In this document: positions 46,739 through 55,815 of the stretch, one piece after another
Layout: every line of letters begins with the position of its first letter
Numbering within the stretch: the stretch's first letter is position 1
From: JALNZF01 sp964447405
GTDB lineage: Bacteria; Nitrospirota; UBA9217
Assembly: GCA_964447405.1 (NCBI GenBank)
Contig: CAYUSP010000004.1
Span: 681,127 to 745,126, forward strand
Direction of reading: 5' to 3'
Length of the DNA: 64,000 nucleotides
The notes under the pieces: model-generated
The model's input: only the letters and a program-made list of their open reading frames with translations
Told to the model about the DNA's origin: nothing
Databases searched by the model: none
Position numbers and translations under genes: made by a program

Positions 46739-47767
46739 CTAGAACATCAAATACTTGACCGGTGTACCCGTGACGCCGAGATCAAAGCTGGTCAGGTTAT
46801 TGTAGTTCGGAAGGTGAGCAGGATCAGATACATTGTACTGGGTAAGAGCATCGACACCAGCTACGTAGCTGCTGCAGTTGGCACTCACGCCTGCCTGAGT
46901 AGTGGTCACAATGCTTATGAGGTCCGTCTCCGTGGCCCCGGCAGGCAGACAGTAGTAGTTCGTGCCGTTCTTCATCAGGAAGTAGTTCCCAGCTCCCTTT
47001 GATATGCCCTTGCCCACGATCGATGTTCCTCCCCACTGATTGACCATTGCTATCTTGAGCTCAAAAGCATGCGTTCCGCTGTTTCCCTTGATGAACGTGC
47101 GCGTGGCAAAACCCGTGCCTGTGGCACCTCCCATGCTGCTGCCTGCCGGGTAGTTGACGGTTTGCGCAAAGGTCAGTTCAACATCTTTTGTCGCACTGTT
47201 GAAACGTGTCTGGATAACGCCGATCGCGATCTGCTGCGCTGCGTCCGGCGCCCACTTGTACGAGCTCAGCATGAATCTGTCTGTGCCCGATGCCCGGTAT
47301 GCCACGCTGGTCCCATATCCACCGGTTTCCGCCCTTGTCCCTCCGCAATTGTACGTATGCCCCAGAAAATCGCTGAATGCATAGGATGAGATCGCGCTGT
47401 CAATCGTTGAAGTGATCGTGGAGCAAAGAGACGGCGCATCATCCAGATATCCGCCTGCTTCATTCAGCACCTTGTAGATATTGGTCATATCCACTTTGCC
47501 TTCATCAGCAGGATACGAGTAGCTCCGAAGCAGTTGAAAAGCGAGATTCATTGCCGGATCGGTTAATGTCGGCATTGAATAGACGCCCGCCCTCATTTGC
47601 TGCGCCGCCGATACTGTCGCGGTAAATGTCGGCGTTGTATCCTTCACTGCAAGAAATAATTCGTTCGTACCCCTGCTTTGCTGGCTCGTGTCTCCCTTGT
47701 CGCTTTTGCCGCACGCAAAGTGGAGCATACAAGCTGCCGCTAACATCAACACCAATATCCTTTTCAT
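46739..47767 (-). CDS. Hypothetical lipoprotein
   Basis: The ATG at 47767 is preceded by AGGAGCG; the upstream ATG at 47785 contains this ribosome binding site and is less likely. The 342-aa protein begins with a basic residue pair, a hydrophobic stretch (ILVLMLAAACMLHF) and a lipobox-like HFAC. The mature part has an Asp/Ser/Gln-rich linker and Gly/Thr-rich strands (SSMGGATGTGFATRTFIKG) with four or more cysteines. No known domain was recognised. Confidence 0.7.
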   Translation of the reverse strand: MKRILVLMLAAACMLHFACGKSDKGDTSQQSRGTNELFLAVKDTTPTFTATVSAAQQMRAGVYSMPTLTDPAMNLAFQLLRSYSYPADEGKVDMTNIYKVLNEAGGYLDDAPSLCSTITSTIDSAISSYAFSDFLGHTYNCGGTRAETGGYGTSVAYRASGTDRFMLSSYKWAPDAAQQIAIGVIQTRFNSATKDVELTFAQTVNYPAGSSMGGATGTGFATRTFIKGNSGTHAFELKIAMVNQWGGTSIVGKGISKGAGNYFLMKNGTNYYCLPAGATETDLISIVTTTQAGVSANCSSYVAGVDALTQYNVSDPAHLPNYNNLTSFDLGVTGTPVKYLMF

Positions 47768-48102
47768 CACTCGCTCCTCCTTCAAGAAATATTGAAATTA
47801 ACTTCTGATCATAATCGAACTCAGGGAATGGAACAAAAGGTCAAAAACAACCTTCAACTTATACACGCGGCGATCCAGAGGGCAGAGTCTACGAACTAGC
47901 AGCTCTATGCTAGATTGTACATGCGCTTTCCCCATTAAGAACTGTCCGGCAACAGATAGATCATAGCACAAACTATCCGTAAGGAAGACTTCTTTCTCAC
48001 GCGCTCCGCGCAACCGGAGTTTTTCGTTGATTTCTGGCGAAAAGCCACCTATACTTTTCCCGGATTCATCGCAGCTTCCGACATATTCCCGAGGCCATCC
48101 GC
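47768..48102. other. Intergenic region with SARP-type leader
   Basis: This 335-bp spacer holds the promoters of the lipoprotein gene (minus) and, from about 48019, a copy of the leader seen before the intact SARP gene at 51945. No gene was seen in it. Confidence 0.55.
48048..48073 (+). promoter_or_regulatory. SARP-leader motif, copy upstream of the truncated gene
   Basis: This 26-bp element aligns without gaps to 51889-51914 with 21 of 26 identical bases (CCTATACTTT...CGGAT...ATCGC core) and lies at nearly the same distance from the GTG start. It may be a promoter or operator shared by SARP-type genes. Confidence 0.4.
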
Positions 48103-48354
48103 GTGAACCTTTCCAAACTGCATCCTCCCCGGCCCATCCGTGTGTTCGAGCGGGACCGGCTCATGAACAGGCTTCACGACTGGGACGCCTGCAGACTCGT
48201 GATCATCCATGCGCAGGCGGGCCAGGGTAAAAGCACGCTCGCCGCGGAATATGCCCGGTCTCTTTCCACTCCATACGCCTGGTATAACATGGACCAGGAG
48301 GATGAGAATCCCGACCTGTTCCTTTCCCTGCTCTCCGAAGCCGTCCGTTGCTAA
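48103..48354 (+). pseudogene. Truncated SARP/MalT-like regulator (83 codons)
   Basis: The frame starts at GTG 48103 with a GAGG-type ribosome binding site and encodes the first 83 residues of the SARP regulator, including the AQAGQGKST Walker A, then ends at TAA where the intact gene at 51945 has TCA. From 48136 to 48352 the DNA is identical to 51978-52194; the first 11 codons differ at several positions. Homology to the regulator stops about 14 bp after the TAA. The product could be a non-functional fragment or a tiny decoy peptide. Recent gene conversion or a recent partial duplication would explain the perfect tract. Confidence 0.8.
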
Positions 48355-48481
48355 TGTCCCGCTCCACCATGCCACGCCGCGTCGCAGTTGTCGGGTCATC
48401 GGAATTAAAAGCTGTCATAAGAACGAGGACAGCGGAGAGGAGGGCCGCTGCCTGCAGGCTCAATCCCTTCAGGAGACGCAT
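48355..48481 (-). pseudogene. 5' end of a signal-peptide gene cut by the SARP fragment
   Basis: On the minus strand an ATG at 48481, 9 nt after AGGAG (48491-48495), opens a frame with a plausible signal peptide: a basic MRLLKG start, a hydrophobic AAALLSAVLVLMTAF core and NSDDP after it. After roughly 44 codons the frame runs into the antisense of the SARP fragment, where the sequence no longer looks like natural protein. It looks like the remains of a gene whose 3' part was lost at the rearrangement junction. The frame itself continues to 48203 by chance. Confidence 0.45.
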
Positions 48482-48623
48482 ATGCATCATCTCCTGACCG
48501 GGCATACCAGGATGACGGGAATTCTTTTAGATGACGCGGGGATCGGATCAGAAGCGCCGTAAGGCACTCGCGTCCACCGTGCTTTCGGGAGGAGGATGGA
48601 CCGGACTGCGCAGAAACATGCGC

Positions 48624-49160
48624 CTATCTGCTGACCGCCACTCTGGCGGCCTGCGGGCCTTCGATCCCCTGCTCCTCGATGAACGACACCGTCGTGCCAA
48701 ACTTGAGGTCTTTGAGATCGATAGCGTCAATCAAGCTGTTGCGGTGAAAATAGATCTCCCGGTCATCAGGTGTCCGTATGAAACCGTAGTCCGATTCGGG
48801 GAAAACCTTGGCGATGCGGCCCACAGCAGGTTCGATGTGGGACTTCACTTCACCGTGCCTTTTCCGGGCGTGCTCTTCCAGCAGCCGCGCAGCGGCATTG
48901 AAGGCGTCGCGCACTGCCACGTAAACATCTTCGTTCTCCTGACGGCTGATTGCCAGCTCCCTGCCCGGGACCGTCACGTCAATGCGGACGCTGTACAATT
49001 TACCCTGATGGTGCCGGCGCTGCGTCTCCTCCACCACGACCCTGCAGCTCATGATGCGGTCAAAGAACCGGTCAAGCTTAGCCGTTTTTTCCTCGATCTT
49101 TGACTCAAGGGCTTCTGAATGGGGCATATTCTTGAACGTGACTTGAAATGGTATTTGCAT
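48624..49160 (-). CDS. HPF/RaiA-type ribosome-associated domain fused to cold-shock domain
   Basis: The ATG at 49160 is preceded by GGAGG and starts MQIPFQVTFKNMPHSEALE; the longer frame adds 11 residues. The 178-aa protein has an HPF/RaiA-like N-terminal domain (about 1-105, with LDRFFDRIMSCRVVVEE and DVYVAVRDAFNAAARLLEE) and a C-terminal cold-shock domain (about 112-178, GRIAKVFPESDYGFIRTPD, REIYFHRNSLID). HPF proteins silence ribosomes in starvation; the cold-shock domain would add RNA binding. The gene lies in the segment bounded by the 217-bp direct repeats. Confidence 0.88.
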   Translation of the reverse strand: MQIPFQVTFKNMPHSEALESKIEEKTAKLDRFFDRIMSCRVVVEETQRRHHQGKLYSVRIDVTVPGRELAISRQENEDVYVAVRDAFNAAARLLEEHARKRHGEVKSHIEPAVGRIAKVFPESDYGFIRTPDDREIYFHRNSLIDAIDLKDLKFGTTVSFIEEQGIEGPQAARVAVSR

Positions 49161-49312
49161 ACAATTGGCCTCCATAAACTGAATACCGCGCATACGAAGT
49201 GCTGATTAAAGCTTAACACCGAAATGCCCGCATATCAATTTCGCTGATCCGGAGTAACGTCCCTTTTCCTTAATCCAGGCGCCGCAGGTCCCTGCCGCTG
49301 TATGCAGGGAAG

Positions 49313-51769
49313 TTATGCGCCCATCACGGGCTCTCTTCTTTTCGGCTCCTCGTTATTCTCTTCCGTTTTCTCTTTTTTTTCTTCGCGCTTGTCGTCCGCC
49401 TTCAGCTTCTTTGCCATATCCTTGAGCCGCTTGTCCACCAGAAAGTTCACCGAACCCTCGGGCCAGGCGCCGTCGCCGGATCGATCGCCCGCAGGCAGTC
49501 CGGTAAGGATCTCGAGCGCCTCGTTCACGGTACTGACGGCATAGATGCGGAATTTCCCCTCCCTGACGGCCTCTACAACCTCCTTCTTGAGCATCAGGTT
49601 CTTCACGTTCAGCGCAGGAATGATCACACCCTGGTCGCCCGTAAGGCCCCGATTCCTGCATACGCTGAAGAAACCCTCTACCTTCTCGTTTACGCCGCCA
49701 ATAGGCTGGAGCTCGCCCTTCTGGTTGATGGATCCGGTGATTGCCACAGCCTGCCTGACCGGCACTTCAGCAATGCCGGAGATCAGCGCAATGAGCTCGG
49801 CAGCAGACGCGCTGTCGCCTTCCACTTCGCCGTAGCTCTGTTCGAAAGCGAGGGTCGCCGAGATGGACAGCGTCCGGTCCCGCGCGTAGGTACCGCCGAG
49901 GTAGCCCGAGAGGATGAGCACGCCCTTGTTGTAGATGCGGCCCGAGAGCTTCGCCTCCCGCTCGATATCGATCACACCCGCCTTACCAAGGTACACCCTG
50001 CTCGTGATGCGGGACGGCTTGCCGAAGGCGAAGTCGCCGATGTCGTAGATGGACAGCCCGTTCACCTGCGCAACCGCCTCCCCGGAGACATCCACCATGA
50101 ACGTGCCGTCGGCGAAGAGCTCCTGAATGCGCTCATCCAGGAGGTCGGCGCGGTAGATCTTCTCATTCAGCGCCCGGTCCACATGCTCGACTGTCACTGT
50201 GGCGCTCCCCGCCTGCGCTGCCCAGTAGGAGGACTCGCGCACCAGATCGCTCAGGTCGCTGAACCGAAGTGATAGTTTGCTCTTCTTCTCCGTGAGCCGG
50301 ACGGAGTGCTCGATGATCCCCGCCACAGCGCCCCGGTCGAAATGAAGCAGTTCTTCGTTCTTGACCATGTTCCCGATGAAGTTCGCGTAATGCATCCTTT
50401 CCTCGGCTGAGCTCAGGGTCTGGGTGTCGAAGTCGGATTTCACCTTGAACAGGTCGCGGAAGTCCTCATCGTAGTGATAGAGCAGATAGTAGAGCCAGGG
50501 GCTCCCGAGCATGATAATCTTGAGCGAGACCGGTATAGGCTCCGGCTTGATGCCGCCGCTCGCAAAGCCGTACAGCTCGCCGATGTCCTCTATCTTGACC
50601 TCGTTCTTCTTGATGATCCGTTTGAGCGCGTCCCAGGAAAAGGGGTTCCTGAGCACATCGATGGCATTCAGCAGCACATAGCCGCCGTTCGCCTGCAGCA
50701 CCGAACCCGACCGGATCATGCTGAAGTTGGTGAAGAATGCCCCGAACCGGGCCTTTCGTTCGATGCGCCCCACGAGGTTGTTGTAGGTCGGATTGGCCTC
50801 TTCCACCACGGGCCCGCCTTGTGTGGTGGCGTTGTCCACGATGAGGTTCACCTTATACCGCTCCAGGAAGCTCCCCTTGTCCATGCCCTCGATGGCTATC
50901 GGCAGCTCCTGGCCCTGGCCGAGGAACTCCCGCAGTTTTCCGAGGATGTCCTCCTCCACGTCCGAGAGATAGTCAACGATGCGGGGGTTCATGGCATATT
51001 TTTCCTTCAGATCCTCGACTTGATGCCCCATGGTAAAATGCGCGATGCGCCGGTTCAGGTCGTGTATCTTTTCGTGGGCCTCCTTGTCCAGCATCCTCGC
51101 CTTGGACAGGAAATCGCGGATCACGGCGTCCACCTGCTTCTCGTGGTCCTCCAGCTCGCGCCGCTGCTCGGGAGAGAGGGCTTCCAGGTCTTGGGCCTGC
51201 AGCGGTTTTCCCTTCCAGAGCGGGACCTTCACCATCCCCGTGCGGGTTATCGTCAACTGGAAACCCAGATCGAGTGCGCGCGTGCCGGCGTCGCCGAACA
51301 GGGCCTCCTTCGCCTTCTCGGATTCTTCCATAATCCGCGCCTTCTGCTCCTCGTATTCCTTGGAGTCGAAGACCTTGGGGATCTCGCCCTGCATAAACTC
51401 GATGAACTTATCGATATCGCTCCGGAATTCGCGGCCCCTGCCATGGGGCAGGCTGACGGCCTGCGGCCGGTCAGGCTCCTTGAAGTTGTTGATGTAGCAC
51501 CAGTCGTCCGGCACCGTCCGGTCCCGGGATATCCGTTGTACAATGGATTTGACGATGGAATTTCTGCCCGTTCCCGGGATGCCGGACACGAAGATGTTGT
51601 AGCCGTGATTGCGGATGGAAAGCCCGAATTCGATGGCTTTGAGCGCACGCTTCTGCCCCACCACCTCGTCCCGGGTCGACAGTTCGGCAGTGCTCTGGAA
51701 GGGGAATTCAGATGGATCGCAGATAGGGCGCAACTCTGACACGGGTACTTCGCAGGCCTTGATCTCCAT
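49313..51769 (-). CDS. LonB-type ATP-dependent protease (AAA-Lon fusion)
   Basis: The ATG at 51769 lies just after GGGAGGAAGC; the longer frame adds nine residues. The 818-aa protein has an AAA-type N-terminal region with a divergent Walker A GIPGTGRNS, a long helical insert, and a C-terminal Lon protease domain with the Ser-Lys dyad: EGDSASAAEL (Ser) and GGVNEKVEGFF (Lys). Members degrade damaged proteins. It ends in a highly charged tail. It is on the same strand as the HPF/CSD gene, with 152 bp between. Confidence 0.9.
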   Translation of the reverse strand: MEIKACEVPVSELRPICDPSEFPFQSTAELSTRDEVVGQKRALKAIEFGLSIRNHGYNIFVSGIPGTGRNSIVKSIVQRISRDRTVPDDWCYINNFKEPDRPQAVSLPHGRGREFRSDIDKFIEFMQGEIPKVFDSKEYEEQKARIMEESEKAKEALFGDAGTRALDLGFQLTITRTGMVKVPLWKGKPLQAQDLEALSPEQRRELEDHEKQVDAVIRDFLSKARMLDKEAHEKIHDLNRRIAHFTMGHQVEDLKEKYAMNPRIVDYLSDVEEDILGKLREFLGQGQELPIAIEGMDKGSFLERYKVNLIVDNATTQGGPVVEEANPTYNNLVGRIERKARFGAFFTNFSMIRSGSVLQANGGYVLLNAIDVLRNPFSWDALKRIIKKNEVKIEDIGELYGFASGGIKPEPIPVSLKIIMLGSPWLYYLLYHYDEDFRDLFKVKSDFDTQTLSSAEERMHYANFIGNMVKNEELLHFDRGAVAGIIEHSVRLTEKKSKLSLRFSDLSDLVRESSYWAAQAGSATVTVEHVDRALNEKIYRADLLDERIQELFADGTFMVDVSGEAVAQVNGLSIYDIGDFAFGKPSRITSRVYLGKAGVIDIEREAKLSGRIYNKGVLILSGYLGGTYARDRTLSISATLAFEQSYGEVEGDSASAAELIALISGIAEVPVRQAVAITGSINQKGELQPIGGVNEKVEGFFSVCRNRGLTGDQGVIIPALNVKNLMLKKEVVEAVREGKFRIYAVSTVNEALEILTGLPAGDRSGDGAWPEGSVNFLVDKRLKDMAKKLKADDKREEKKEKTEENNEEPKRREPVMGA

Positions 51770-51888
51770 GCTTCCTCCCATAGTTACCTGATTCAAGTGT
51801 ATGCACGATGCCCGCTCATGTCAAGGTGCCGCAGTGTTCGTGTATGAATATCATCCGGAATATTTCATTGATTTATTCCAAAAAGGCA

Positions 51889-51914
51889 CCTATACTTTCC
51901 ACGGATATATCGCG
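51889..51914 (+). promoter_or_regulatory. SARP-leader motif, copy upstream of the intact gene
   Basis: This 26-bp element, CCTATACTTTCCACGGATAT followed by ATCGCG, sits about 31 bp before the GTG start, with GGAGG at 51932-51936 between. A close copy precedes the truncated gene at 48103, and a 19-bp core copy is at 2317. It is a candidate binding site for SARP-type regulators or a core promoter. Confidence 0.45.
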
Positions 51915-51944
51915 ACCCCCTGACATGATCTGGAGGCCTTCCGC

Positions 51945-54900
51945 GTGAACCATTCCAAACTACATCCACCGCGGCCGATCCGTGTGTTCGAGCGGGACCG
52001 GCTCATGAACAGGCTTCACGACTGGGACGCCTGCAGACTCGTGATCATCCATGCGCAGGCGGGCCAGGGTAAAAGCACGCTCGCCGCGGAATATGCCCGG
52101 TCTCTTTCCACTCCATACGCCTGGTATAACATGGACCAGGAGGATGAGAATCCCGACCTGTTCCTTTCCCTGCTCTCCGAAGCCGTCCGTTGCTCATGGC
52201 CCGCTCTGGTTCCGGCAGCACTGCCGATCCCCTGGAGCCGTCACGCCGCGGGCAGTACGGGCCCGGCACTCTCCGCGTGGATCGGGCAGGTGTTCGGCGG
52301 ACTGCCGCACGGCAGCCTGGTCATCTTCGACGACTTTCCCGGAGCCTCCTCGTCCACCCTGGTCCGGATCATGAACACGCTGATCCATGATGCCCCGCCT
52401 CAGGTCAGGTTCATGATCATTTCACGGTCGCGTCCCCCGTTTGACCTTGCCAGGCTCCGCGCAGCGCGCACCCTTGGCGAATTAGCCGGACAGGACCTCC
52501 GTTTCAGCGACAGCGAAGTTCAGATGCTGTTCGGCATCATCTTCCGGATGCATATTTCGCCGAGCGAAGCGGCGCTCATCAACAGCGCCGTGGAGGGATG
52601 GCCTGCCGGCCTGGTGCTGATGCATGAATACCTGTCCTCGCTCGCGCCGGGTGCACGGTCGCTTGCGATTGCGGACAGGCGGTCATCCGGGTTCCAGACG
52701 CATGTTTTTGATTACCTCGCGCAGGAGGTTTTTGCCCAGCTGCCGGACTCTACCCAGCAATTCCTGCTCCGAACTTCGATCGCGGATAACCTCCCCCTCG
52801 AACTGATCGAACTCCTGACCGGACGTTTACGCGCAGCTTCGCCGCGCTCCCAATCCATCGCAGCCATGGTGAAAGACCTTCAAAACAGGAATCTGTTCAT
52901 TACCGCAGTCGACGACGGCGCTACCGTGGTCCGGTATCATGCCCTTTTCAGGGAATTTCTCCGAAGGAAGCTGATAGCGCAGATCAGACCGATGGAGGTG
53001 CGCCGCCTGTACACGATTGCCGCTGCTTTTTTCATGCGAAACGGAGATCCCGTGCAGAGCATCGATCTCACCTTGTCATCGGGCGGGTTCGACCGGGCCG
53101 TGAAGCAGATCGAGTCATGCGGCGAAGAGATGATTGCGCGGGGGCAGTCACGGACCCTGCTCCGCTGGATAGAAGCGCTGCCCCTGGAGCACGGCAACCG
53201 GCCCTGGTTCCTCTTCTATCGGGCAGTTGCGACCCGGTTCACAGATCCCCGCACGGCCCTTACGTTCTTCGAACTCGCACTCAAGGGATTCCGTTCCAAG
53301 GATGTGTCGCTGCGGAGCAAATCGGGATCCATGCATGCTCTCTGCGGCATCATCGAGACCTCTTTTCATGCTGGAGGGGATTTCAAGCACATGGCCCGCG
53401 CCGCTTCCCTTGCAGCCTCGCTGCTCCGCAAAAAATCGCGCGAATCTCCCGGGACGCGGGCCCGCCTCCTGCTTGCCGCGGGCATGGCGTGGTTTTTCCT
53501 TGGCAAACTTCAGCAGAGCAGGGAAGCGCTCCAGCAAGCTCTTGCGCTCTTCCGCAAACAGGAGGACCGGTTCTCGCAGATCACCACGGCGATTTACCTG
53601 ACGCCCTGTGCCCTGTATCAGGGAGATTTCCCTGCCGCACGCGCGGCGCTCAGTGCCGGTTTCGAGGCCCTTGCCGAAATCCCGCAGGAAACAGGCAGCC
53701 GTGCGGCGCTCTACCTGACGAAAGCCATGGCCTCTCTGTTCGAGGGCAGATTCGATGAGGCGCAGGAATCCGTTGATCAGAGCAGCAGCCTCGCGGATGT
53801 CCATGCACTCGAATCGATCGGGCTGCTGTCCCTGAACATCGGCGGCTGGCTCAAGATTGCACAGGGAGATTATCCTGCTGCGGAAATCCTGCTGATCGAG
53901 TGCAAACGACGGGGAGAAGCATCCCGGAACACCTTTTTCTGCGCGTCCGCTGCCCACCTGCTGGCCATCGCCTACCTGTTTGAAAACCGGCTCGACCAGG
54001 CAAAAAAAGAGTCGGATTATGCGCTGGCAGCTCAGGCGAATTTGGAAAGCGGATTATTCCATGCGATCTACCTCATTGCGAGCGGGGCCATCCACCTGAA
54101 GATGGGAAAACGAATAAAAGCGGAAGCGGACCTGACAACCTCGCTCAAGGAACTCCAGAAGCTCAAAGCGGTGCAGCAGGAGGCAAACGCGCATCTCGTT
54201 CTGGCCCGCCTCTACATGGTGCAGAAGAAGCCGGCCCTTGTCCGCAAGCACCTGCGGGAGGGCTTTTCCATAGGCCGGGACCTCGGATTCACCTACTATG
54301 CTCTGTTCAGTGCCGCCGAGCTGTCCGAAGCTGCGGAAAGAGCGCTGACGGACGGCATCTGCGCGGAGTATTGCGCCGGACTTCTGAGCGGACATGCGGG
54401 CTCCCGGGCAGCTGCGCAGCTTTGCATCCACAGCCTCGGCGACTTCAAGGTATACCTCGGGAAAAAACAGGTCACGGACGCTCAGTTGAAAAGCGCGCAG
54501 GTCAGGACCCTGCTGAAACTCCTCGTGGCTCATGAAGGCAGGATTCCCCGTGAGCGCGCATGGGATACGCTATGGCCGGGCATGAACAGCGACAATGCTG
54601 CTGTCTCGTACACCAGCATGCTGCACCGTGCGCGCAAAGTGCTTGACCCCGATGATCTGCCGGATGCACGTCATTCCTGCATCCTCCTGAAGGACGGTGT
54701 CATCATACTGAACCCGGACCGGACCTGGACGGACACGGCCCAGTTCCAGGCGCATCTGCGGGCAGCTGAGCAATGGGATTCAAAGGAGCAGACAAACCGG
54801 GCGCTTGATGAATACAGCAAGGCTCTCGTCATGTACCAGGGTGATTTCCTGCCGGACGATATTTATCAGGACTGGGCCGCGCCCATGCGGGAGACCTTAC

Positions 54901-55175
54901 GCGACCGCTGCCTTCGGGCCATGGAGACGGCTGCCGATCTCGCGGAGAAAGCCGGAGACCGCGACAGGACGCTGCAGTTCCACGAAAAGATATTTCACCT
55001 GGACACCTGCAATGAGCAATCCTGCTGCTGGCTCATGCTGCGCTATCAGTCCGACGGAAAACGAAACGACGCGATCAGGACCTACGAGCGCTGCGAGCGC
55101 GCTCTTGCCAGTGAGATGGACATGGAACCGGATGATGCAACGAGAAAGGTGTATAGAAGTATTATTGGCGGGTGA
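51945..55175 (+). CDS. SARP/MalT-like transcriptional regulator with N-terminal ATPase
   Basis: This 1076-aa protein starts at GTG 51945, 8 nt after GGAGG. The N-terminal NTPase has Walker A AQAGQGKST (residues 37-45). A long TPR-type middle follows (repeats such as GFDRAVKQIESCGEEMIARG). From about residue 825 there is a winged-helix domain (SLGDFKVYLGKKQVTD, RAWDTLWPGMNSDNAAVS) and a BTAD domain. It is a paralogue of the 2504-5701 protein. Its first 217 bp from 51978 are duplicated exactly in the 83-codon fragment at 48103. Signal and targets are unknown; neighbours include a LonB protease and an HPF gene, on the opposite strand. Confidence 0.88.
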   Translation: MNHSKLHPPRPIRVFERDRLMNRLHDWDACRLVIIHAQAGQGKSTLAAEYARSLSTPYAWYNMDQEDENPDLFLSLLSEAVRCSWPALVPAALPIPWSRHAAGSTGPALSAWIGQVFGGLPHGSLVIFDDFPGASSSTLVRIMNTLIHDAPPQVRFMIISRSRPPFDLARLRAARTLGELAGQDLRFSDSEVQMLFGIIFRMHISPSEAALINSAVEGWPAGLVLMHEYLSSLAPGARSLAIADRRSSGFQTHVFDYLAQEVFAQLPDSTQQFLLRTSIADNLPLELIELLTGRLRAASPRSQSIAAMVKDLQNRNLFITAVDDGATVVRYHALFREFLRRKLIAQIRPMEVRRLYTIAAAFFMRNGDPVQSIDLTLSSGGFDRAVKQIESCGEEMIARGQSRTLLRWIEALPLEHGNRPWFLFYRAVATRFTDPRTALTFFELALKGFRSKDVSLRSKSGSMHALCGIIETSFHAGGDFKHMARAASLAASLLRKKSRESPGTRARLLLAAGMAWFFLGKLQQSREALQQALALFRKQEDRFSQITTAIYLTPCALYQGDFPAARAALSAGFEALAEIPQETGSRAALYLTKAMASLFEGRFDEAQESVDQSSSLADVHALESIGLLSLNIGGWLKIAQGDYPAAEILLIECKRRGEASRNTFFCASAAHLLAIAYLFENRLDQAKKESDYALAAQANLESGLFHAIYLIASGAIHLKMGKRIKAEADLTTSLKELQKLKAVQQEANAHLVLARLYMVQKKPALVRKHLREGFSIGRDLGFTYYALFSAAELSEAAERALTDGICAEYCAGLLSGHAGSRAAAQLCIHSLGDFKVYLGKKQVTDAQLKSAQVRTLLKLLVAHEGRIPRERAWDTLWPGMNSDNAAVSYTSMLHRARKVLDPDDLPDARHSCILLKDGVIILNPDRTWTDTAQFQAHLRAAEQWDSKEQTNRALDEYSKALVMYQGDFLPDDIYQDWAAPMRETLRDRCLRAMETAADLAEKAGDRDRTLQFHEKIFHLDTCNEQSCCWLMLRYQSDGKRNDAIRTYERCERALASEMDMEPDDATRKVYRSIIGG

Positions 55176-55297
55176 AGCGTGGTGAGGCGGCGCACACCGA
55201 TCTTTCCGTCTGTGAGAAGCGTGAAATCATATTTCATTTGCAATTAGCATCATCCTTTGCTACTGTATATACAGCAGGGAAAGAGGGAGAGAATGCC

Positions 55298-55519
55298 ATG
55301 AAATTTACGAGAATAACTGTTGATCCTGAAACCTTCTTCGGGAAACCTTGCATCAGAGGGCTCAGATTCCCCGTGTCTCGAATCCTCGGCCTTCTTTCCG
55401 CCGGAGAAACCAAGGAAACCATTCTGAAAGCGTATCCCTATCTCGAACCTCAGGATATTGATGAGGCGCTTGCATACGCTGCCGCATTCGCCGACGAGGA
55501 GATCATGGAGTTTGCATGA
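55298..55519 (+). CDS. DUF433 family protein (antitoxin-like)
   Basis: The ATG at 55298 follows GAGGGAGAG and gives 73 aa beginning MKFTRITVDPETFFGKPCIR, the normal DUF433 start with the GKPCIRGxRxPV motif, then an AGETKETILKAYPYL helix and DIDEALAYAAAFA. DUF433 proteins are commonly paired with DUF5615 PIN-like nucleases as toxin-antitoxin-like modules. The stop overlaps the start of such a gene (ATGA). Confidence 0.85.
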   Translation: MKFTRITVDPETFFGKPCIRGLRFPVSRILGLLSAGETKETILKAYPYLEPQDIDEALAYAAAFADEEIMEFA

Positions 55520-55815
55520 ACTTCCTCGTGGACATGCCGATCTCCCCCGTGCTTGCCGCATGGCTTAAGCAAAATGGTCATGACGCGGTACATGCCTCGG
55601 AAATCGGCCTGTATACCGCGAAGGACCGAGACCTCGCGGAGTTCGCAAAATAACAAAGCCGTGTGATCATCACCGCAGACCTCGACTTTCCTCAGTTTCT
55701 CGCTTTGAGCCATGCAACAGACCCCGGAATCATCCTGTTTCGAGAAAGCAATTACAGCGACCAGGAGATGCTTTCCCTGCTTATGCGCGTTCTTGAGCGG
55801 CAGCCGGAAGAATAA
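55516..55815 (+). pseudogene. DUF5615 PIN-like toxin with in-frame nonsense codon
   Basis: The ATG at 55516 overlaps the DUF433 stop. The frame encodes MNFLVDMPISPVLAAWLKQN with the catalytic-type Asp6, then ends at TAA 55651-55653. The same frame continues without other stops to 55815 with VIITADLDFPQFLAL, the DUF5615 signature. A single base change would restore the gene. It is thus probably an inactivated toxin, or a sequencing error. Confidence 0.75.

Noticed and set aside
50474..51739. Plus-strand 421-codon frame opposite the LonB gene
   Set aside because: Antisense of a clear AAA/Lon protease; no domain recognised.
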